A stretch of 6,094 bases of DNA from Deltaproteobacteria bacterium (GTDB lineage Bacteria; Desulfobacterota; Deferrisomatia; Deferrisomatales; Deferrisomataceae): assembly GCA_013152215.1 (NCBI GenBank), contig JAADGT010000067.1:1-6094 (forward strand). Direction: 5' to 3'. The position numbers and the translations under genes were made by a program. Positions 1 through 5,233 of the stretch are shown here, piece by piece (positions within the stretch are counted from its first letter, which is position 1; each line of letters opens with the position of its first letter). A model generated the notes under the pieces. The model did not search any database. It was given only the letters and a program-made list of their open reading frames with translations, and had not been told where the DNA came from.

Positions 1-2
1 GG

Positions 3-551
3 GTGGGCTGGGTGATCCTGCTGCTGGTGCTCGGTGCGGCCGCCGGCACCGGTTGGCTGTGGTGGACCGGCCGGCTGGTGCCGCCCCAGGAGCTCTCCCG
101 CCTGACCGCGGTGGGCCGGGCGCGGCACCGGGTGACCCTGTACTTTGCCGACCCCCGCTGGACCCGGCTGGTGGCCGAGGAGCGGGAGGTGCCCGCCGGC
201 CTGGGCACCACCGAGCTGATGGGGCGTCTCGTGGAGGAGCTGGCCCGGGGCCCGGGGGAGGACGGTGCGGCCCCGGTGCTGCCCGAAGGGGTCCGGGTTC
301 GGGGAGCCTACCTGGGCTCGGAGGGGTTGGCGATCCTGGACCTCGACGGATCCACCCTTCAGGGGTTCTCGGCCGGGGGCGCCTCGGGGGAGCTCCTCAC
401 GGTGTTCGCCCTGGTGCACACCCTGGTCGAGAACGTGCCCGGGGTCCGGGAGGTTCAGTTCCTCGTGGATGGCCAGGAGCGCGAGACCCTGGGGGGGCAC
501 GTGAAGATCTCAGACCCCCTGTCGCCGGAGCCCGGCCTGACCGGCCGGTGA
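3..551 (+). CDS. GerMN-domain membrane-anchored protein (5' end possibly outside window)
   Basis: The protein is 182 aa if it starts at the GTG at base 3. Residues 4-21 are a strongly hydrophobic segment (ILLLVLGAAAGTGWLW), read as a membrane anchor or uncleaved signal. Residues about 43-171 match the GerMN domain pattern: a conserved GP (84-85), a beta-strand pair around VRVRGAYLGSEGLAILDLD, then the helix LVHTLVENVPGV (138-148), the strand VQFLVDGQE (151-159), and ETLGGHVKISDPL near the C-terminus. GerMN was named from the Bacillus spore germination/sporulation protein GerM, but the domain is widespread in non-sporulating bacteria, often near cell-wall amidase genes; its biochemical role there is unsettled. 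The anchor lacks the usual basic residues before it and only two bases precede the GTG, so the true start is probably upstream of the window. No terminator is evident after the TGA. Family assignment is confident; function and start are not. Confidence 0.82.
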   Translation: MGWVILLLVLGAAAGTGWLWWTGRLVPPQELSRLTAVGRARHRVTLYFADPRWTRLVAEEREVPAGLGTTELMGRLVEELARGPGEDGAAPVLPEGVRVRGAYLGSEGLAILDLDGSTLQGFSAGGASGELLTVFALVHTLVENVPGVREVQFLVDGQERETLGGHVKISDPLSPEPGLTGR

Positions 552-657
552 CACCGGGTTGCGTTCAAACCAAAAGCTTCTGACCCCCGATACGGCCACG
601 CCCGGCGCTCCAGTAGGCCCCATGCTCCATCGAGGGTTTGGAGACGGTTCGGGGAAG

Positions 658-714
658 CGGCCCGGCCGCCTAGCGGCCTAGCAGCCCAGCCGCCTAGCGG
701 GCCGAAGGCCCTAG
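658..714. repeat. Degenerate octamer tandem repeat rich in CTAG
   Basis: Upstream of the EF-G gene the sequence runs in a period of eight: CGGCCCGG, CCGCCTAG, CGGCCTAG, CAGCCCAG, CCGCCTAG, CGGGCCGA, then AGGCCCTAG with one extra base. The 12-mer GCCGCCTAGCGG occurs at 665-676 and again at 689-700, exactly three periods apart. CTAG appears four times within 45 bp (670, 678, 694, 711), although the tetramer is nearly absent from the rest of the window. The first unit can also fold as GGCCGC-CTA-GCGGCC (664-678). It lies in the 5' untranslated or promoter zone of the EF-G gene. Function is unknown: it may be an intergenic simple repeat, a protein-binding array or an RNA structure. The rest of the 552-759 gap shows no convincing promoter hexamers. 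Confidence 0.6.
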
Positions 715-747
715 ACCGTCGACCGATTGCGGCCGGGTCGGTTGTGT

Positions 748-751
748 GGAG
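748..751 (+). promoter_or_regulatory. Ribosome binding site deciding the EF-G start
   Basis: GGAG lies 8 nt before the ATG at 760. This supports starting the EF-G protein at MRDIRNFGIFAHIDAGKT, which matches the usual family N-terminus, and not at the in-frame TTG at 727, which would add eleven non-family residues. Confidence 0.6.
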
Positions 752-759
752 CCGCGAGC

Positions 760-2775
760 ATGAGAGACATTCGGAACTTCGGAATCTTTGCCCATATCGA
801 CGCCGGAAAGACCACCCTTTCCGAGCGGATCCTGTACTACACGGGCCGCACCCACAAGATCGGCGAGGTCCACGACGGCCAGGCCGTCATGGACTGGATG
901 CGTCAGGAGCAGGAGCGGGGGATCACCATCACCGCGGCCACCACCCGGGTGGAGTGGAAGGGGCACCGCCTGAACCTGATCGACACCCCCGGCCACGTGG
1001 ACTTCACGGTGGAGGTGGAGCGCTCCCTGCGGGTGCTCGACGGCGCCGTGGTGGTGCTCGAGGCGGTCTCGGGCGTACAACCCCAGACCGAGACGATCTG
1101 GCGCCAGGCCGACCGGTACCGCGTTCCCCGCATCGTGTTCGTGAACAAGATGGACCGGGTGGGGGCCGACTTCGACCGCAGCGTGGACAGCGTGCGCGAG
1201 AGGCTGGGCGCCGTGCCCGTGCCGGTGGTAACCCCCCTGGGAGCCGAGGACCGGTTTCGGGCGTGCCTCGACCTGCTTCGGGGCGAGGTGCTGGAGTGGG
1301 ACGACGCGGACCGGGGGGCCACCATGACCCGGCGGGCCCCCGAGGGGGACGAGGCGGCCGAGCTGGAGACCCGGCGCGAGGCCCTACTGGAGGCCCTGGC
1401 CGACTTCGACGACGCCGTGGCCGAGGCGTTCTTGGAGGGGGCCTGGCCCGACCCGGAGGAGCTGGGCAAGGTGCTCCGGCGCGAGACCCTGGCGGGCCGG
1501 ATCGTGCCGGTGCTGGCAGGGTCGGCCCTCCGGAACAAGGGGGTGCAGCCGGTGCTGGACGCCGTGGTGGACTACCTGCCGAGCCCCCTGAACGTGCCCC
1601 CCATCCGCGGGGTCCATCCGGACACCGGGGCCGAGGAGGTGCGCCGGGCCTCCGAGAAGGAGCCGTTCGCGGCCCTGGCGTTCAAGATCCAGCAGGACGT
1701 GGGCCGCAAGCTCACCTACGTGCGGGTGTACTCCGGCGTGTTCCGTGGGGGACGGCTGTACAACGCCACCCGACGCAAGGTGGAGAAGCCGGCGGCGGTG
1801 CTGCGGCTCCACGCCGACAAGAAGGAGCGAGAGGTGGAGGCCCGGGCCGGCGACATCATCGCCCTGACGGGGCTCAAGTGGACGGTCACCGGCGATACCC
1901 TGTGCGACCAGGACCACCCCCTGCTCCTCGAGACCATCGCGTTCGCCCCGCCGGTGATCAGCGTGGCCGTGGAGCCGGAGCGCAGCCAGGACGAGGCCAA
2001 GCTCCTCGAGGTGCTGGGGCGCCTGGAGGAGGAGGACCCCACCTTCCATCACGAGGTGAACGAGGAGACCGGCCAGACCATCATCTCGGGCATGGGTGAG
2101 CTTCACCTGGAGGTGCTGGTGCGCCGGATAAAGGACGACTACAACCTGCCGGTGCAGGTGGGCCGGCCCCAGGTGGTGTACAAGGAGACCGTGGAGGGCG
2201 AGGGCGAGGCCGAGGCCACCTTCGACCGCACCCTGGGAGACAAGCGCCACTGGGCCACGGTGCGGGTGCGGGTGGCCGCGGCCGAGCGGGGCTCCGGGAA
2301 CCGCGTCACCCTGGCCCCGGCCGGTGAGCTGCCCGAGGCGGTGGCCCAGGCCGTGGAGCAGGGGATCCGGGAGGCCTGGCTCAGCGGCGAGCTCGGCGGC
2401 TACCCCGTCGAGGACGTGGAGGTCGAGGTGCTCTCCGTCGCGTTCGACCCCGAGAACCCCAGCGAGATGGCGTGCAAGGTGGCCGCGAACCAGGCGTTCC
2501 GCGAGGCGTCCCGGAGCGCCGGCCCGGTGCAGCTCGAGCCGATCATGCGGGTCCAGATCCAGGTGCCCGACGAGAACGTGGGCGACGTGATCGGCGACAT
2601 CAACGCCCGCCGGGGCGAGGTGCGGGGCATGAACGCCGGCGCCGGCATCACCGAGGTGGAGGCCCTGGTGCCCCTGCGGCGGATGTTCGGCTACTCCACC
2701 GACCTCCGGTCCAAGACCCAAGGCCGAGGTACCTTCCAGATGCTGTTCGAGCGGTACGACCGGGTGACGGGGTGA
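760..2775 (+). CDS. fusA2: EF-G-like translational GTPase, second-type paralogue
   Basis: A 671-aa protein, shorter than canonical EF-G (about 690-704 aa). EF-G normally drives tRNA-mRNA translocation on the ribosome using GTP, and with RRF splits spent ribosomes. All GTPase motifs are present: P-loop AHIDAGKTT (11-19), switch I RGITIT (53-58), DTPGH (75-79, including the catalytic His), NKMD (129-132) and GSA (254-256). Domain II is about 290-385, III from about 397, IV from about 467, and V from about 590 (QLEPIM to MFGYSTDLRS). Domain IV is divergent. Where canonical EF-G has the GGRGQYGHV-type segment this protein has LGDKRHWATV (492-501), and by eye the tip residue matching E. coli His583 is Asp563. 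The gene stands outside a visible str operon (no rpsL, rpsG or tuf nearby) and overlaps truC, so it is probably a specialised paralogue and not the housekeeping copy. The symbol is by analogy; the subfamily is unproven. Confidence 0.9.
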   Translation: MRDIRNFGIFAHIDAGKTTLSERILYYTGRTHKIGEVHDGQAVMDWMRQEQERGITITAATTRVEWKGHRLNLIDTPGHVDFTVEVERSLRVLDGAVVVLEAVSGVQPQTETIWRQADRYRVPRIVFVNKMDRVGADFDRSVDSVRERLGAVPVPVVTPLGAEDRFRACLDLLRGEVLEWDDADRGATMTRRAPEGDEAAELETRREALLEALADFDDAVAEAFLEGAWPDPEELGKVLRRETLAGRIVPVLAGSALRNKGVQPVLDAVVDYLPSPLNVPPIRGVHPDTGAEEVRRASEKEPFAALAFKIQQDVGRKLTYVRVYSGVFRGGRLYNATRRKVEKPAAVLRLHADKKEREVEARAGDIIALTGLKWTVTGDTLCDQDHPLLLETIAFAPPVISVAVEPERSQDEAKLLEVLGRLEEEDPTFHHEVNEETGQTIISGMGELHLEVLVRRIKDDYNLPVQVGRPQVVYKETVEGEGEAEATFDRTLGDKRHWATVRVRVAAAERGSGNRVTLAPAGELPEAVAQAVEQGIREAWLSGELGGYPVEDVEVEVLSVAFDPENPSEMACKVAANQAFREASRSAGPVQLEPIMRVQIQVPDENVGDVIGDINARRGEVRGMNAGAGITEVEALVPLRRMFGYSTDLRSKTQGRGTFQMLFERYDRVTG

Positions 2776-3470
2776 CCCCGACCCCGCCGCTTCCCATCCT
2801 CTACCAGGACGATGCCTGCGTGGCGGTGGCCAAGCCCGCAGGGCTCCTCGTCCACCCCGTGCCCAAGATCCGGGAGAAGGACTCGGTCCTCCGGCGGTTG
2901 AGGGAGCACCTGGGCCGATGGGTCTATCCCGTGCACCGGCTCGACCGGCCCACCTCGGGGGCCCTGGTGATGGCCCTGAGCCCCGAGGCGGCCCAGGTTC
3001 TCGCCGGGGCGTTCCGGGAGGGTCGGGTGGAGAAGGCGTACCACGCGGTGGTCCGGGGATGGACCGATCCGGAGGGAGAGATCGACCGGCCGCTCAGGGA
3101 CAAGGAGACCGGGGCGGTGCGGCCGGCCCGAACCCGGTACCGCCGTCTGGCCACGGCCGAGCTTCCGATCCCGGTGGGGCCGTTCCCCACGGCCCGGTAC
3201 AGCCTGCTGGAGGTCCGGCCGCTCACGGGCCGCACCCACCAGATCCGCCGGCACCTCTCGGGCATCGCCCACCCGGTCGTGGGCGACACGGTCCACGGCG
3301 ACGGCCGCCACAACCGCATGTTCCGCGAGCGTCTCGGCGTGCCGGGCCTGCTGCTCCACGCCCGGGTCCTGGTCTTCCCCTCCCCGGCCACGGGCGAGCC
3401 CGTCCGGGTCACCGCTCCCTTCGACGAGCGCTGGCGCAGGGCCCTGGACGCGTTGGGATGGGCGGGCTAG
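2772..3470 (+). CDS. truC: tRNA pseudouridine synthase C (RluA family)
   Basis: A 232-aa RluA-family pseudouridine synthase resembling E. coli TruC, which isomerises U65 in the acceptor/T-stem region of certain tRNAs. It opens with ILYQDDACVAVAKPAGLLVH. The catalytic motif HRLDRPTSG is at residues 55-63 with Asp58 as nucleophile. Other family landmarks are KAYHAVVRGW, the PFPTARYSLLEVRPLTG stretch, GRTHQIRRHL (153-162), HPVVGDTVHGDGRHNR and LLLHARVL. There is no S4 domain, as expected for TruC. The start is a GTG overlapping the EF-G stop as GTGA (2772-2775), implying translational coupling; reading further upstream in frame only antagonises the EF-G frame. The protein ends at ...LGWAG, close to where homology to E. 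coli TruC fades. Its TAG stop lies inside the CTAG palindrome that begins the inverted-repeat element at 3463, so the 3' end has been shaped or bordered by that element. The exact tRNA substrate is inferred from family. Confidence 0.9.
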   Translation: MTPTPPLPILYQDDACVAVAKPAGLLVHPVPKIREKDSVLRRLREHLGRWVYPVHRLDRPTSGALVMALSPEAAQVLAGAFREGRVEKAYHAVVRGWTDPEGEIDRPLRDKETGAVRPARTRYRRLATAELPIPVGPFPTARYSLLEVRPLTGRTHQIRRHLSGIAHPVVGDTVHGDGRHNRMFRERLGVPGLLLHARVLVFPSPATGEPVRVTAPFDERWRRALDALGWAG

Positions 3471-3641
3471 CCCGCATTATTCATGAAGCCTTCTGCTGCA
3501 ACCGCCGATTGCACGCCATCTCGGGGCGTGCTCGCGCCTCGGGGCTCGACGTACCGTGCCCCTCGTTGCTGCGCTTGCCCCGATCTGACGCACACTCGAC
3601 GGTTTCGCGACGAACGCTCATGAATAATGCGGGCTAGCCCG
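3463..3641. mobile_element. 179-bp palindromic MITE-like element
   Basis: Bases 3463-3486 are the perfect reverse complement of 3618-3641 (24 bp). The arms continue inward imperfectly: 3500-3527 against 3577-3604 matches at 21 of 28 positions without gaps, and GGGGC (3541-3545) pairs with GCCCC (3558-3562) around a 12-nt centre. The whole unit is therefore one long hairpin. Each end carries the palindrome CGGGCTAGCCCG. An alternative reading is a 163-bp element (3471-3633) with 16-bp terminal repeats, CCCGCATTATTCATGA at the left, flanked by a 4-bp CTAG duplication (3467-3470 and 3634-3637). No transposase is encoded, so a non-autonomous element or a REP/BIME-like unit is likely. The short open frames reading out of both arms (each ending MNNAG) follow from the symmetry. 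The family is not identified. It lies directly on the truC stop codon and may also affect that transcript's 3' end, though no T-tract follows. Confidence 0.7.
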
Positions 3642-3872
3642 GAAACTCTGGGCACTACCCCGGCTCGTGATCCGCCAGGCCCTCAGCCTCCAGGTCCCAC
3701 CGGGATGGGGGGCGACTCACATCACCATGTGCGTGCACAGCCCCGGGGGAGTCAAGGGATGTCTCGGAGAGGGCGCCGTCACGCCTCGCGCGGGCTGCAT
3801 GGCCTGCGCCCGCTGCGCCCCGCCCCCCTGGAGGGTGGCGGCCCAGTGAGAGGGCAGAAGAAGGGGAGTTGC
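3642..3872. other. Intergenic stretch without a recognised feature
   Basis: This is the space between the palindromic element and the end of the convergent secreted-protein gene. Open frames of 60-99 codons cross it on the plus strand, but they lack a ribosome binding site and a recognisable domain. One contains Cys-rich CMACARC, which is too short and isolated to call a zinc or haem site. I see no riboswitch core, tRNA or clear terminator on either strand. Confidence 0.4.
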
Positions 3873-4427
3873 CTACTTTGCCCCCACCATAACGGCTCCA
3901 TGTGCTGTGTCATGGAAGGCTCGTAGACAGGCCAGATCTCCGGTGTCCAGCGCGGCCCGTTGGGTCAGCGTCTCGCCCTTTATCTCGATCAGAACGCGTT
4001 TGGCGGAGATGATTTGATCAAGGGTCTCCGGGCTCGCCCCACAGAAAGTCGTCTCGGTCGCGGCGCCGGTGTCCGTGATGTTGCGCCGGCCGTCGCTACC
4101 GGTACACGACAAGGGGATCTCCTTCCCGTCCACAAGGAAGGTGAGAGTCTCACCGGGCGAGAGGAAAGCCCAAGACGGACCCACCCACTGCACGATGAAA
4201 CCAAGCTGAACCCCCCTGCGGTCACGGGTAGCCGAGGCCCCGAGGTACCAGATGCCGCTCTGAACCGTCCCTCCGCCGAGGATCAGGGAGTCGAGAACGA
4301 CGCATCGAGCATCTTGGCGAGGATCTTTCCATTCCCGGATCGGACAAAGCGGTTCCCCCGCCGACGCCCCGATGTTGATCAAAGACAGGATCGCCCCCAA
4401 AAGAATGCCCCACCGCGCCCCCTTCAT
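3873..4427 (-). CDS. Hypothetical secreted Cys-containing protein
   Basis: The protein is 184 aa. I do not recognise the family. It begins with a clear Sec signal peptide: Lys2 and Arg5, a hydrophobic core ILLGAILSLINIG, and an Ala-Ser-Ala cleavage site predicted after residue 23, so it is exported. The mature part has five cysteines (28, 42, 108, 129, 167). It alternates beta-like strands (VQLGFIVQWVG, TLTFLVDGKEIPL, RVLIEIKG) with polar turns, suggesting a small beta-rich periplasmic domain. The ATG at 4427 is preferred over an in-frame start 63 nt upstream because it is followed at once by the signal peptide and preceded by a strong AAGGGGG. It is monocistronic and convergent with truC. 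Its upstream DNA is much more AT-rich than the flanking operons (about 47% GC over 4441-4500), which hints at acquisition by transfer. Coding status is fairly sure; function is unknown. Confidence 0.72.
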   Translation of the reverse strand: MKGARWGILLGAILSLINIGASAGEPLCPIREWKDPRQDARCVVLDSLILGGGTVQSGIWYLGASATRDRRGVQLGFIVQWVGPSWAFLSPGETLTFLVDGKEIPLSCTGSDGRRNITDTGAATETTFCGASPETLDQIISAKRVLIEIKGETLTQRAALDTGDLACLRAFHDTAHGAVMVGAK

Positions 4428-4432
4428 AACCA

Positions 4433-4439
4433 CCCCCTT
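4433..4439 (-). promoter_or_regulatory. Ribosome binding site of the secreted protein
   Basis: Read on the minus strand, AAGGGGG lies 5 nt before the ATG at 4427. It fixes the start at the signal peptide. Confidence 0.5.
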
Positions 4440-4449
4440 GGTCGATGAT

Positions 4450-4477
4450 GGATTAGCTCGATTTTCTTGCCATTCAA
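4450..4477 (-). promoter_or_regulatory. Weak sigma70-like promoter candidate
   Basis: On the minus strand, TTGAAT (4477-4472) is followed after 16 bp by TAATCC (4455-4450), just ahead of the secreted-protein gene and inside the most AT-rich part of the window. The match to consensus is poor, especially at the -10, so this is only a candidate. Confidence 0.2.
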
Positions 4478-4516
4478 ACCGCCTGTCCAATCACCCAAAG
4501 CCCGGGTGCCCCCTTT

Positions 4517-4783
4517 TTAGAACACCTCCTCTCCATAGCGGGGGGTGTCGCCGATGATCTCGATGCCACCCCCCTGAGCCGGCCGCCGCTCCCGTTTGCC
4601 CCGGCGGATCATGATCACGGTTCTCATAGAGTGTGGAGCCATGCCGTCGCCCTCCACCCGCATGAGGACCAACCGGCGGGCCGAGCCGATTTGCCTGAGC
4701 CACTCGGCGCGAAAATGCAATCACGCTTCCACGCCCTCGTCAATCAAGATCGCCCCTCAGGCGGCCTCAATCCCCGGGAGCTC
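4517..4783 (-). pseudogene. Remnant of S24-peptidase (LexA/phage-repressor type) C-terminal domain
   Basis: One minus-strand frame reads FELPGIEAA, stop, GAILIDEGVEA, stop, LHFRAEWLRQIGSARR, LVLMRVEGDGMAP, TVIMIRRGKRE and GGGIEIIGD, ending at TAA 4517-4519. This follows the order of phage-repressor S24 domains: an AxAG cleavage region, FRxxWL, VLMRVxGDSMxP, a D-T-V-xI-D strand, then GGIY. Two in-frame TGA codons (4757-4759 and 4721-4723) interrupt it. The catalytic Ser of GDSM is Gly (codon at 4643-4645, GGC, one transition from AGC). The segment after MAP appears to lack a couple of residues, and the active Lys strand is not recognisable. No N-terminal helix-turn-helix is found upstream. I infer a decayed prophage or island repressor. 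No peptide from it is expected to be functional. Confidence 0.55.
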
Positions 4784-5094
4784 GAACGGTGGCGCAAAAA
4801 GCGGATCGAAGGAATCCTTGTGGAACGCCCCTCCCTGGATTTGGCACGTCAACGGGCAACGCTGCGAGACAGGGCGAACGCCAAGGGCCGCCACATCGAG
4901 CTCGCGAGGGCCGGCGACCCCAAAGGCGCTGTCCTCGCCGTCCTGCGGTCCCCCTTGGCCCCGCCGGCCAGAAGAAGGAAGCCAGCGGGGCGATCTTTTC
5001 CTGCGGACCCCAAAAGAGAACACCCGGGTGGGCACCTATCGGGGCGGGCAAAACAAGGGGTTGGGCAGAAAGCCGAAAGCCTTGAGATCATTGT
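4784..5094. other. Gene-free or relic stretch between repressor remnant and tRNA-Leu
   Basis: No intact gene is recognised in these 311 bp. On the plus strand the frame through 4760-4948 is protein-like, with segments RELERWRKKRIEGILVERP, LDLARQRATLRDRANAKG and RHIELARAGDP. 27 of the 30 codons from 4859 to 4948 end in G or C. It has no start codon or ribosome binding site of its own, and its composition degrades after about 4950. The exactly codon-aligned antisense frame is also open (4757-5035). It may be a fragment of an old gene facing away from the repressor, or chance in GC-rich DNA. A weak CAAGG/CCTTG inverted pair (5054-5058 and 5080-5084) lies downstream of the tRNA. Confidence 0.3.
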
Positions 5095-5181
5095 TGGTGC
5101 CCGGGGCGGGATTCGAACCCGCACGGCCTTGCGGCCTAGGGATTTTAAGTCCCTTGTGTCTACCGGTTCCACCACCCGGGC
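5095..5181 (-). tRNA. tRNA-Leu (anticodon UAA)
   Basis: An 87-nt class II tRNA with the 3' CCA encoded. The 7-bp acceptor stem GCCCGGG/CCCGGGC is perfect, and the discriminator is A. The D-arm is GUG...CAC with a GG-containing loop. The anticodon arm is AGGGA-CUUAAAA-UCCCU, giving anticodon UAA (reads UUA/UUG leucine codons). A long variable arm GGCC-GCAA-GGCC confirms the leucine class, and the T-arm is GCGGG-UUCGAAU-CCCGC. The gene follows the esterase stop by 52 nt on the same strand, so it may be cotranscribed with the rtcA operon or have its own promoter; none is obvious. Its 3' end borders the decayed region 3642-5094, a common position for integrated elements, but no second copy of the tRNA end is seen in the window. 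Confidence 0.97.
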
Positions 5182-5233
5182 CCGGCACGGGAAGATAGCA
5201 CCGCGACGCGGCTTCCCTCAAGACGCGGCGCGG

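Noticed and set aside
2472..2771. Upstream extension of the truC reading frame
   Set aside because: It overlaps the conserved domain V of the EF-G gene and has no family similarity. The GTG at 2772 begins the TruC homology.
3462..3475. GCGGGCTAGCCCGC as an intrinsic terminator of the fusA2-truC operon
   Set aside because: It has no loop-forming centre and no T-tract. It is better explained as the end of the inverted-repeat element.
3467..3655. Short open frames inside the palindromic element
   Set aside because: Both arms give mirrored peptides ending MNNAG simply because of the inverted repeat. There is no ribosome binding site or domain.
5054..5084. Terminator downstream of tRNA-Leu
   Set aside because: The CAAGG/CCTTG stem is only 5 bp with a loop of about 21 nt and a short T-run; too weak to call.
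3642..5094. Duplicated attachment site matching the tRNA-Leu 3' end
   Set aside because: No second copy of the T-arm/acceptor sequence was found by eye in the window, and no integrase is present.
5036..5221. Open frames on both strands across the tRNA (for example the GAGFEPAR-like reading)
   Set aside because: They are the usual translation artefact of a tRNA gene; the cloverleaf is perfect.
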